Shown in pieces: positions 1 through 10,571 of a stretch of DNA of 64,000 nucleotides. Within the stretch, counting starts at the first letter, position 1, and the number at the start of each line of letters is the position of its first letter. Position numbers and translations under genes: made by a program. The stretch is from Leuctra nigra (Eukaryota; Arthropoda; Insecta; Plecoptera; Leuctridae). The DNA lies in assembly GCA_934045905.1 (NCBI GenBank), contig CAKOGZ010000083.1, positions 868,001-932,000 of the forward strand, given 5' to 3'. The notes beneath the pieces were generated by a model. The model had not been told where the DNA came from, ran no database searches, and was given only the letters and a program-made list of their open reading frames with translations.

Positions 1-29
1 TGACAAAAAAATGGATGAAAATCTATCGG

Positions 30-39
30 GGGTCGACCC
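30..39. other. GGGTCGACCC 10-bp palindrome (A monomers)
   Basis: Perfect palindrome in A monomers, absent from B, and altered to GGGTCGACCT in the hybrid at 24598. No known function is assigned. Confidence 0.6.
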
Positions 40-95
40 ATCAGCTTCTGAATAACATGAACAGTTAATTCCGGCGAATCGGAGAGTCTGACACA

Positions 96-117
96 AAAAA
101 GTGTTTCTGCACTTTTT
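96..117. other. Conserved hairpin AAAAAGTG / CACTTTTT
   Basis: Eight-base arms around the loop TTTCTG. It is the strongest short inverted repeat kept in both A and B, although the two classes differ on either side of it. Some A2 monomers (2933, 7799, 18109, 21353, 11620) have AAAAAATG and a weaker left arm. A bacterial-type terminator role is not implied. Confidence 0.7.
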
Positions 118-389
118 AAGCCTCTCACCATCTACTATATAGGGTAACGTTGTCAACTCTCTTAGAGTAATAGATTCGTCACAAAGTAGGAAACAAATAA
201 AAAAATATCAATATGAGCTACTTCTAAAGTGGCACCCCCCTATTTTTATCGAATTTTCTTGAAGCCTACACAACGTTATGCCGAGAAATGAAATAAAACA
301 CTTTTCGAAAAAAAATAGGCTTATAAATAAAATTATAAAAAAGAACCCCACTCTGCCCCCTTGGAGTCGCCCGACGCTGCCCTGTCAGA

Positions 390-403
390 TTATTATATAA
401 TAA
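390..403. other. Perfect 14-bp AT palindrome in A monomers
   Basis: TTATTATATAATAA equals its own inverse complement. It occurs in nearly every A monomer; the A1 monomers at 18684 and 21928 have one base changed. B has GATAATTTTATAATAAAG instead. The transposon at 46874 inserted within this motif. Confidence 0.85.
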
Positions 404-465
404 AGTTAGGTTAATACAGGTTAGCGAAGCGAGCGTAGCTGACTCATCACAAGCTTTAACCTCCA

Positions 466-596
466 TTGACTAAAAAATGGATGAAAACCTAGGAAATGAG
501 GAAAATCTAAGGAACATTGTTAATTGTTACATTGTTACCTTTGTAGGCTAACCTACATTGTTGGTCAATATACATTGACAAAAAAATGGATGAAAA
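466..596. repeat. A-specific segment bounded by 22-bp direct repeats
   Basis: Copies at 466-487 and 575-596, differing at one base (TTGACT / TTGACA, then AAAAAATGGATGAAAA), lie 109 bases apart. Between them is the AT-rich segment that B lacks, with three ACATTGTT motifs and a 6-bp-arm hairpin (542-557, TGTAGG/CCTACA). B keeps only one copy of the repeat, so the difference in monomer length is about what recombination between the copies would remove. Confidence 0.85.
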
Positions 597-838
597 TCTA
601 TCGGGGGTCGACCCATCAGCTTCTGAATAACATAAACAGTTAATTCCGGCGAATCGGAGAGTCTGACACAAAAAAGTGTTTCTGCACTTTTTAAGCCTCT
701 CACCATCTACTATATAGGGTAACGTTGTCAACTCTCTTAGAGTAATAGATTCGTCACAAAGTAGGAAACAAATAAAAAAATATCAATATGAGCTACTTCT
801 TAAGTGGCACCCCCCTATTTTTATCGAATTTTCTTGAA

Positions 839-1310
839 GCCTACACAACGTTATGCCAAGAAATGAAATAAAACACTTTTCGAAAATAATAGGCTTAACA
901 TTAACATGTAAAAAAAAATCTCCCCTCTGCCTCCTGGAGTCGCCCGACGTTGCCCGGTCAGATAATTTTATAATAAAGTTAGGTTAGGGTAGGTTAGCGA
1001 AGCGAGCGAAGCGAGCGTAGCTGACCCTTAACAAGCTTTAACCTACAGTGACAAAAAATTGATGAAAACCTATCAGGATTGTGCCCTTCTGCTTCTGAAG
1101 GACATAAACTAAGAAATGGGGCGTATCGGAGCGTCTGACAGAAAAAAGTGTTTCTGCACTTTTTAAGCCTCTCTCCATCATCTATATGGTGTATCATTTT
1201 CAGCTTTCTAAGAGTAATAGATTCGTCACAAAGTAGGAAACAAACAAAACTTTTTCAATATGACCTACTTCTAAAGTGGCAACCCCCTGTTTTTATCGAA
1301 TTTTCTTGAT
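839..1310. repeat. Reference B monomer (472 bp)
   Basis: Shares its start, GGAGTCGCCCGACG core, hairpin, GTAATAGATTCGTCACAAAG block and end with A, but differs throughout by substitutions. It lacks the roughly 109-bp A-specific segment and the GGGTCGACCC palindrome. Diagnostic B features are CGAAAATAATAGGCTTAACATT, a TTAGGTTAGGGTAGGTTAG tract at 979-997, two copies of the 9-bp GCGAAGCGA unit at 997-1017, CTATCAGGATTGTGCCC, and the tail GACCTACTTCTAAAG. This copy carries CCAAGAAATG instead of the commoner CCGAG, and GGCAACCCC linked to the ACGATATG start of the next A2. Confidence 0.95.
979..1017. repeat. TTAGG-like tract followed by 9-bp short tandem repeat
   Basis: Representative of every B monomer. 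TTAGGTTAGGGTAGGTTAG (979-997) is a degenerate run of the arthropod telomere motif TTAGG. It runs directly into two copies of GCGAAGCGA plus GCG (997-1017). A monomers have a weaker version (GTTAGGTTAATACAGGTTAG, one 9-bp unit). Whether the similarity reflects telomere origin or chance is not decided by the sequence. Confidence 0.6.
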
Positions 1311-1885
1311 GCCTACACAACGATATGCCGAGAAATGTAATAAAACACTTTTCGCAAAAAAATAGGCTTATAAATAAAATTATAAAAAAGAACCCCACTC
1401 TGCCCCCTTGGAGTCGCCCGACGCTGCCCTGTCAGATTATTATATAATAAAGTTAGGTTAATACAGGTTAGCGAAGCGAGCGTAGCTGACTCATCACAAG
1501 CTTTAACCTCCATTGACTAAAAAATGGATGAAAACCTAGGAAATGAGGAAAATCTAAGGAACATTGTTAATTGTTACATTGTTACCTTTGTAGGCTAACC
1601 TACATTGTTGGTCAATATACATTGACAAAAAAATGGATGAAAATCTATCGGGGGTCGACCCATCAGCTTCTGAATAACATGAACAGTTAATTCCGGCGAA
1701 TCGGAGAGTCTGACACAAAAAAGTGTTTCTGCACTTTTTAAGCCTCTCACCATCTACTATATAGGGTAACGTTGTCAACTCTCTTAGAGTAATAGATTCG
1801 TCACAAAGTAGGAAACAAATAAAAAAATATCAATATGAGCTACTTCTAAAGTGGCACCCCCCTATTTTTATCGAATTTTCTTGAA
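1311..1885. repeat. Reference A2 monomer (575 bp)
   Basis: A-class monomer with the same module order as A1. It is set apart by GATGCC at its left junction (inherited from the preceding B tail), GAAATGTAATAAAAC, CGCAAAAAAATAGG, AACATGAACAG, and CTTCTAAAG near its end. A1 normally follows. Confidence 0.94.
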
Positions 1886-3507
1886 GCCTACACAACGTTA
1901 TGCCGAGAAATGAAATAAAACACTTTTCGAAAAAAAATAGGCTTATAAATAAAATTATAAAAAAGAACCCCACTCTGCCCCCTTGGAGTCGCCCGACGCT
2001 GCCCTGTCAGATTATTATATAATAAAGTTAGGTTAATACAGGTTAGCGAAGCGAGCGTAGCTGACTCATCACAAGCTTTAACCTCCATTGACTAAAAAAT
2101 GGATGAAAACCTAGGAAATGAGGAAAATCTAAGGAACATTGTTAATTGTTACATTGTTACCTTTGTAGGCTAACCTACATTGTTGGTCAATATACATTGA
2201 CAAAAAAATGGATGAAAATCTATCGGGGGTCGACCCATCAGCTTCTGAATAACATAAACAGTTAATTCCGGCGAATCGGAGAGTCTGACACAAAAAAGTG
2301 TTTCTGCACTTTTTAAGCCTCTCACCATCTACTATATAGGGTAACGTTGTCAACTCTCTTAGAGTAATAGATTCGTCACAAAGTAGGAAACAAATAAAAA
2401 AATATCAATATGAGCTACTTCTTAAGTGGCACCCCCCTATTTTTATCGAATTTTCTTGAAGCCTACACAACGTTATGCCAAGAAATGAAATAAAACACTT
2501 TTCGAAAATAATAGGCTTAACATTAACATGTAAAAAAAAATCTCCCCTCTGCCTCCTGGAGTCGCCCGACGTTGCCCGGTCAGATAATTTTATAATAAAG
2601 TTAGGTTAGGGTAGGTTAGCGAAGCGAGCGAAGCGAGCGTAGCTGACCCTTAACAAGCTTTAACCTACAGTGACAAAAAATTGATGAAAACCTATCAGGA
2701 TTGTGCCCTTCTGCTTCTGAAGGACATAAACTAAGAAATGGGGCGTATCGGAGCGTCTGACAGAAAAAAGTGTTTCTGCACTTTTTAAGCCTCTCTCCAT
2801 CATCTATATGGTGTATCATTTTCAGCTCTCTAAGAGTAATAGATTCGTCACAAAGTAGGAAACAAACAAAACTTTTTCAATATGACCTACTTCTAAAGTG
2901 GCACCCCCCTGTTTTTATCGAATTTTCTTGATGCCTACACAACGTTATGCCGAGAAATGTAATAAAACACTTTTCGCAAAAAAATAGGCTTATAAATAAA
3001 ATTATAAAAAAGAACCCCACTCTGCCCCCTTGGAGTCGCCCGACGCTGCCCTGTCAGATTATTATATAATAAAGTTAGGTTAATACAGGTTAGCGAAGCG
3101 AGCGTAGCTGACTCATCACAAGCTTTAACCTCCATTGACTAAAAAATGGATGAAAACCTAGGAAATGAGGAAAATCTAAGGAACATTGTTAATTGTTACA
3201 TTGTTACCTTTGTAGGCTAACCTACATTATTGGTCAATATACATTGACAAAAAAATGGATGAAAATCTATCGGGGGTCGACCCATCAGCTTCTGAATAAC
3301 ATGAACAGTTAATTCCGGCGAATCGGAGAGTCTGACATAAAAAAATGTTTCTGCACTTTTTAAGCCTCTCACCATCTACTATATAGGGTAACGTTGTCAA
3401 CTCTCTTAGAGTAATAGATTCGTCACAAAGTAGGAAACAAATAAAAAAATATCAATATGAGCTACTTCTAAAGTGGCACCCCCCTATTTTTATCGAATTT
3501 TCTTGAA
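1886..3507. repeat. HOR unit A1-B-A2, 1622 bp (unit 2)
   Basis: Signature: B with CCAAG and CAGCTCTCTA; A2 with ACGTTATG, CATTATTGG (for CATTGTTGG) and GACATAAAAAAATG, which weakens the hairpin. The same set recurs at 6752, 17062 and 20306. Confidence 0.95.
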
Positions 3508-5129
3508 GCCTACACAACGTTATGCCGAGAAATGAAATAAAACACTTTTCGAAAAAAAATAGGCTTATAAATAAAATTATAAAAAAGAACCCCACTCTGC
3601 CCCCTTGGAGTCGCCCGACGCTGCCCTGTCAGATTATTATATAATAAAGTTAGGTTAATACAGGTTAGCGAAGCGAGCGTAGCTGACTCATCACAAGCTT
3701 TAACCTCCATTGACTAAAAAATGGATGAAAACCTAGGAAATGAGGAAAATCTAAGGAACATTGTTAATTGTTACATTGTTACCTTTGTAGGCTAACCTAC
3801 ATTGTTGGTCAATATACATTGACAAAAAAATGGATGAAAATCTATCGGGGGTCGACCCATCAGCTTCTGAATAACATAAACAGTTAATTCCGGCGAATCG
3901 GAGAGTCTGACACAAAAAAGTGTTTCTGCACTTTTTAAGCCTCTCACCATCTACTATATAGGGTAACGTTGTCAACTCTCTTAGAGTAATAGATTCGTCA
4001 CAAAGTAGGAAACAAATAAAAAAATATCAATATGAGCTACTTCTTAAGTGGCACCCCCCTATTTTTATCGAATTTTCTTGAAGCCTACACAACGTTATGC
4101 CGAGAAATGAAATAAAACACTTTTCGAAAATAATAGGCTTAACATTAACATGTAAAAAAAAATCTCCCCTCTGCCTCCTGGAGTCGCCCGACGTTGCCCG
4201 GTCAGATAATTTTATAATAAAGTTAGGTTAGGGTAGGTTAGCGAAGCGAGCGAAGCGAGCGTAGCTGACCCTTAACAAGCTTTAACCTACAGTGACAAAA
4301 AATTGATGAAAACCTATCAGGATTGTGCCCTTCTGCTTCTGAAGGACATAAACTAAGAAATGGGGCGTATCGGAGCGTCTGACAGAAAAAAGTGTTTCTG
4401 CACTTTTTAAGCCTCTCTCCATCATCTATATGGTGTATCATTTTCAGCTCTCTAAGAGTAATAGATTCGTCACAAAGTAGGAAACAAACAAAACTTTTTC
4501 AATATGACCTACTTCTAAAGTGGCAACCCCCTGTTTTTATCGAATTTTCTTGATGCCTACACAACGATATGCCGAGAAATGTAATAAAACACTTTTCGCA
4601 AAAAAATAGGCTTATAAATAAAATTATAAAAAAGAACCCCACTCTGCCCCCTTGGAGTCGCCCGACGCTGCCCTGTCAGATTATTATATAATAAAGTTAG
4701 GTTAATACAGGTTAGCGAAGCGAGCGTAGCTGACTCATCACAAGCTTTAACCTCCATTGACTAAAAAATGGATGAAAACCTAGGAAATGAGGAAAATCTA
4801 AGGAACATTGTTAATTGTTACATTGTTACCTTTGTAGGCTAACCTACATTGTTGGTCAATATACATTGACAAAAAAATGGATGAAAATCTATCGGGGGTC
4901 GACCCATCAGCTTCTGAATAACATGAACAGTTAATTCCGGCGAATCGGAGAGTCTGACACAAAAAAGTGTTTCTGCACTTTTTAAGCCTCTCACCATCTA
5001 CTATATAGGGTAACGTTGTCAACTCTCTTAGAGTAATAGATTCGTCACAAAGTAGGAAACAAATAAAAAAATATCAATATGAGCTACTTCTAAAGTGGCA
5101 CCCCCCTATTTTTATCGAATTTTCTTGAA
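3508..5129. repeat. HOR unit A1-B-A2, 1622 bp (unit 3)
   Basis: Signature: B with CCGAG, CAGCTCTCTA and GGCAACCCC; A2 with ACGATATG. The closest counterpart is the unit at 18684. Confidence 0.95.
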
Positions 5130-6751
5130 GCCTACACAACGTTATGCCGAGAAATGAAATAAAACACTTTTCGAAAAAAAATAGGCTTATAAATAAAATT
5201 ATAAAAAAGAACCCCACTCTGCCCCCTTGGAGTCGCCCGACGCTGCCCTGTCAGATTATTATATAATAAAGTTAGGTTAATACAGGTTAGCGAAGCGAGC
5301 GTAGCTGACTCATCACAAGCTTTAACCTCCATTGACTAAAAAATGGATGAAAACCTAGGAAATGAGGAAAATCTAAGGAACATTGTTAATTGTTACATTG
5401 TTACCTTTGTAGGCTAACCTACATTGTTGGTCAATATACATTGACAAAAAAATGGATGAAAATCTATCGGGGGTCGACCCATCAGCTTCTGAATAACATA
5501 AACAGTTAATTCCGGCGAATCGGAGAGTCTGACACAAAAAAGTGTTTCTGCACTTTTTAAGCCTCTCACCATCTACTATATAGGGTAACGTTGTCAACTC
5601 TCTTAGAGTAATAGATTCGTCACAAAGTAGGAAACAAATAAAAAAATATCAATATGAGCTACTTCTTAAGTGGCACCCCCCTATTTTTATCGAATTTTCT
5701 TGAAGCCTACACAACGTTATGCCAAGAAATGAAATAAAACACTTTTCGAAAATAATAGGCTTAACATTAACATGTAAAAAAAAATCTCCCCTCTGCCTCC
5801 TGGAGTCGCCCGACGTTGCCCGGTCAGATAATTTTATAATAAAGTTAGGTTAGGGTAGGTTAGCGAAGCGAGCGAAGCGAGCGTAGCTGACCCTTAACAA
5901 GCTTTAACCTACAGTGACAAAAAATTGATGAAAACCTATCAGGATTGTGCCCTTCTGCTTCTGAAGGACATAAACTAAGAAATGGGGCGTATCGGAGCGT
6001 CTGACAGAAAAAAGTGTTTCTGCACTTTTTAAGCCTCTCTCCATCATCTATATGGTGTATCATTTTCAGCTTTCTAAGAGTAATAGATTCGTCACAAAGT
6101 AGGAAACAAACAAAACTTTTTCAATATGACCTACTTCTAAAGTGGCAACCCCCTGTTTTTATCGAATTTTCTTGATGCCTACACAACGATATGCCGAGAA
6201 ATGTAATAAAACACTTTTCGCAAAAAAATAGGCTTATAAATAAAATTATAAAAAAGAACCCCACTCTGCCCCCTTGGAGTCGCCCGACGCTGCCCTGTCA
6301 GATTATTATATAATAAAGTTAGGTTAATACAGGTTAGCGAAGCGAGCGTAGCTGACTCATCACAAGCTTTAACCTCCATTGACTAAAAAATGGATGAAAA
6401 CCTAGGAAATGAGGAAAATCTAAGGAACATTGTTAATTGTTACATTGTTACCTTTGTAGGCTAACCTACATTGTTGGTCAATATACATTGACAAAAAAAT
6501 GGATGAAAATCTATCGGGGGTCGACCCATCAGCTTCTGAATAACATGAACAGTTAATTCCGGCGAATCGGAGAGTCTGACACAAAAAAGTGTTTCTGCAC
6601 TTTTTAAGCCTCTCACCATCTACTATATAGGGTAACGTTGTCAACTCTCTTAGAGTAATAGATTCGTCACAAAGTAGGAAACAAATAAAAAAATATCAAT
6701 ATGAGCTACTTCTAAAGTGGCACCCCCCTATTTTTATCGAATTTTCTTGAA
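5130..6751. repeat. HOR unit A1-B-A2, 1622 bp (unit 4)
   Basis: Repeats the signature of unit 1 (B CCAAG, CAGCTTTCTA; A2 ACGATATG), 4866 bases downstream of it. Confidence 0.95.
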
Positions 6752-8373
6752 GCCTACACAACGTTATGCCGAGAAATGAAATAAAACACTTTTCGAAAAA
6801 AAATAGGCTTATAAATAAAATTATAAAAAAGAACCCCACTCTGCCCCCTTGGAGTCGCCCGACGCTGCCCTGTCAGATTATTATATAATAAAGTTAGGTT
6901 AATACAGGTTAGCGAAGCGAGCGTAGCTGACTCATCACAAGCTTTAACCTCCATTGACTAAAAAATGGATGAAAACCTAGGAAATGAGGAAAATCTAAGG
7001 AACATTGTTAATTGTTACATTGTTACCTTTGTAGGCTAACCTACATTGTTGGTCAATATACATTGACAAAAAAATGGATGAAAATCTATCGGGGGTCGAC
7101 CCATCAGCTTCTGAATAACATAAACAGTTAATTCCGGCGAATCGGAGAGTCTGACACAAAAAAGTGTTTCTGCACTTTTTAAGCCTCTCACCATCTACTA
7201 TATAGGGTAACGTTGTCAACTCTCTTAGAGTAATAGATTCGTCACAAAGTAGGAAACAAATAAAAAAATATCAATATGAGCTACTTCTTAAGTGGCACCC
7301 CCCTATTTTTATCGAATTTTCTTGAAGCCTACACAACGTTATGCCAAGAAATGAAATAAAACACTTTTCGAAAATAATAGGCTTAACATTAACATGTAAA
7401 AAAAAATCTCCCCTCTGCCTCCTGGAGTCGCCCGACGTTGCCCGGTCAGATAATTTTATAATAAAGTTAGGTTAGGGTAGGTTAGCGAAGCGAGCGAAGC
7501 GAGCGTAGCTGACCCTTAACAAGCTTTAACCTACAGTGACAAAAAATTGATGAAAACCTATCAGGATTGTGCCCTTCTGCTTCTGAAGGACATAAACTAA
7601 GAAATGGGGCGTATCGGAGCGTCTGACAGAAAAAAGTGTTTCTGCACTTTTTAAGCCTCTCTCCATCATCTATATGGTGTATCATTTTCAGCTCTCTAAG
7701 AGTAATAGATTCGTCACAAAGTAGGAAACAAACAAAACTTTTTCAATATGACCTACTTCTAAAGTGGCACCCCCCTGTTTTTATCGAATTTTCTTGATGC
7801 CTACACAACGTTATGCCGAGAAATGTAATAAAACACTTTTCGCAAAAAAATAGGCTTATAAATAAAATTATAAAAAAGAACCCCACTCTGCCCCCTTGGA
7901 GTCGCCCGACGCTGCCCTGTCAGATTATTATATAATAAAGTTAGGTTAATACAGGTTAGCGAAGCGAGCGTAGCTGACTCATCACAAGCTTTAACCTCCA
8001 TTGACTAAAAAATGGATGAAAACCTAGGAAATGAGGAAAATCTAAGGAACATTGTTAATTGTTACATTGTTACCTTTGTAGGCTAACCTACATTATTGGT
8101 CAATATACATTGACAAAAAAATGGATGAAAATCTATCGGGGGTCGACCCATCAGCTTCTGAATAACATGAACAGTTAATTCCGGCGAATCGGAGAGTCTG
8201 ACATAAAAAAATGTTTCTGCACTTTTTAAGCCTCTCACCATCTACTATATAGGGTAACGTTGTCAACTCTCTTAGAGTAATAGATTCGTCACAAAGTAGG
8301 AAACAAATAAAAAAATATCAATATGAGCTACTTCTAAAGTGGCACCCCCCTATTTTTATCGAATTTTCTTGAA
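6752..8373. repeat. HOR unit A1-B-A2, 1622 bp (unit 5)
   Basis: Repeats the signature of unit 2 (CATTATTGG and GACATAAAAAAATG in A2), 4866 bases downstream of it. Confidence 0.95.
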
Positions 8374-9996
8374 GCCTACACAACGTTATGCCGAGAAATG
8401 AAATAAAACACTTTTCGAAAAAAAATAGGCTTATAAATAAAATTATAAAAAAGAACCCCACTCTGCCCCCTTGGAGTCGCCCGACGCTGCCCTGTCAGAT
8501 TATTATATAATAAAGTTAGGTTAATACAGGTTAGCGAAGCGAGCGTAGCTGACTCATCACAAGCTTTAACCTCCATTGACTAAAAAATGGATGAAAACCT
8601 AGGAAATGAGGAAAATCTAAGGAACATTGTTAATTGTTACATTGTTACCTTTGTAGGCTAACCTACATTGTTGGTCAATATACATTGACAAAAAAATGGA
8701 TGAAAATCTATCGGGGGTCGACCCATCAGCTTCTGAATAACATAAACAGTTAATTCCGGCGAATCGGAGAGTCTGACACAAAAAAGTGTTTCTGCACTTT
8801 TTAAGCCTCTCACCATCTACTATATAGGGTAACGTTGTCAACTCTCTTAGAGTAATAGATTCGTCACAAAGTAGGAAACAAATAAAAAAATATCAATATG
8901 AGCTACTTCTTAAGTGGCACCCCCCTATTTTTATCGAATTTTCTTGAAGCCTACACAACGTTATGCCGAGAAATGAAATAAAACACTTTTCGAAAATAAT
9001 AGGCTTAACATTAACATGTAAAAAAAAATCTCCCCTCTGCCTCCTGGAGTCGCCCGACGTTGCCCGGTCAGATAATTTTATAATAAAGTTAGGTTAGGGT
9101 AGGTTAGCGAAGCGAGCGAAGCGAGCGTAGCTGACCCTTAACAAGCTTTAACCTACAGTGACAAAAAATTGATGAAAACCTATCAGGATTGTGCCCTTCT
9201 GCTTCTGAAGGACATAAACTAAGAAATGGGGCGTATCGGAGCGTCTGACAGAAAAAAGTGTTTCTGCACTTTTTAAGCCTCTCTCCATCATCTATATGGT
9301 GTATCATTTTCAGCTCTCTAAGAGTAATAGATTCGTCACAAAGTAGGAAACAAACAAAACTTTTTCAATATGACCTACTTCTAAAGTGGCACCCCCCTGT
9401 TTTTATCGAATTTTCTTGATGCCTACACAACGTTATGCCGAGAAATGTAATAAAACACTTTTCGCAAAAAAAATAGGCTTATAAATAAAATTATAAAAAA
9501 GAACCCCACTCTGCCCCCTTGGAGTCGCCCGACGCTGCCCTGTCAGATTATTATATAATAAAGTTAGGTTAATACAGGTTAGCGAAGCGAGCGTAGCTGA
9601 CTCATCACAAGCTTTAACCTCCATTGACTAAAAAATGGATGAAAACCTAGGAAATGAGGAAAATCTAAGGAACATTGTTAATTGTTACATTGTTACCTTT
9701 GTAGGCTAACCTACATTGTTGGTCAATATACATTGACAAAAAAATGGATGAAAATCTATCGGGGGTCGACCCATCAGCTTCTGAATAACATGAACAGTTA
9801 ATTCCGGCGAATCGGAGAGTCTGACACAAAAAAGTGTTTCTGCACTTTTTAAGCCTCTCACCATCTACTATATAGGGTAACGTTGTCAACTCTCTTAGAG
9901 TAATAGATTCGTCACAAAGTAGGAAACAAATAAGAAAATATCAATATGAGCTACTTCTAAAGTGGCACCCCCCTATTTTTATCGAATTTTCTTGAA
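8374..9996. repeat. HOR unit A1-B-A2, 1623 bp (unit 6)
   Basis: B with CCGAG. The A2 at 9421 is 576 bp because CGCAAAAAAA has one more A. Its tail has a private AAATAAGAAAATATC. The extra-A form of A2 recurs at 13242, 22975, 27266, 29464 and 31662. Confidence 0.94.
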
Positions 9997-10571
9997 GCCT
10001 ACACAACGTTATGCCGAGAAATGAAATAAAACACTTTTCGCAAAAAAATAGGCTTATAAATAAAATTATAAAAAAGAACCCCACTCTGCCCCCTTGGAGT
10101 CGCCCGACGCTGCCCTGTCAGATTATTATATAATAAAGTTAGGTTAATACAGGTTAGCGAAGCGAGCGTAGCTGACTCATCACAAGCTTTAACCTCCATT
10201 GACTAAAAAATGGATGAAAACCTAGGAAATGAGGAAAATCTAAGGAACATTGTTAATTGTTACATTGTTACCTTTGTAGGCTAACCTACATTGTTGGTCA
10301 ATATACATTGACAAAAAAATGGATGAAAATCTATCGGGGGTCGACCCATCAGCTTCTGAATAACATGAACAGTTAATTCCGGCGAATCGGAGAGTCTGAC
10401 ACAAAAAAGTGTTTCTGCACTTTTTAAGCCTCTCACCATCTACTATATAGGGTAACGTTGTCAACTCTCTTAGAGTAATAGATTCGTCACAAAGTAGGAA
10501 ACAAATAAAAAAATATCAATATGAGCTACTTCTAAAGTGGCACCCCCCTATTTTTATCGAATTTTCTTGAA
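9997..10571. repeat. Supernumerary A monomer (A1/A2 hybrid)
   Basis: An additional 575-bp A monomer that breaks the A1-B-A2 order, giving A2-A-A1-B locally. Its first bases are A1-like (GAAATGAAATAAAAC). It then carries the A2-like CGCAAAAAAATAGG and AACATGAACAG and ends with CTTCTAAAG. This is the same local order as the 2198-bp units at 26794-33387. Confidence 0.9.

Larger units (their letters stand above)
1..263. repeat. 3' part of an A2 monomer (cut by window edge)
   Basis: This is the last 263 bases of an A monomer, starting at the second TGACAAAAAAATGGATG direct-repeat copy. The A2-type markers AACATGAACAG and CTTCTAAAG are present, as expected before an A1 monomer. Confidence 0.93.
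264..838. repeat. Reference A1 monomer (575 bp)
   Basis: First complete monomer and a good type copy. In order it holds: the start GCCTACACAACGTTATGCC; an A-rich run CGAAAAAAAATAGG; a C-rich patch near 350-385; the AT palindrome at 390-403; one GCGAAGCGAGCG motif near 424; the first 22-bp direct repeat (466-487); the A-specific segment with three ACATTGTT motifs (514, 529, 555); the second direct repeat (575-596); the GGGTCGACCC palindrome; and the AAAAAGTG/CACTTTTT hairpin. A1 is marked by AACATAAACAG and by CTTCTTAAG about 45 bases before its end. B normally follows. Confidence 0.95.
264..1885. repeat. HOR unit A1-B-A2, 1622 bp (left block, unit 1)
   Basis: 575 + 472 + 575 bp. Variant signature: B with CCAAG and CAGCTTTCTA; A2 with ACGATATG. 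The same signature recurs at 5130 and 15440. Confidence 0.95.

Noticed and set aside
96..117. Rho-independent terminator
   Set aside because: The hairpin with flanking A and T runs resembles one in form, but its stem is AT-rich and short, it sits in a eukaryotic satellite, and no gene ends there.
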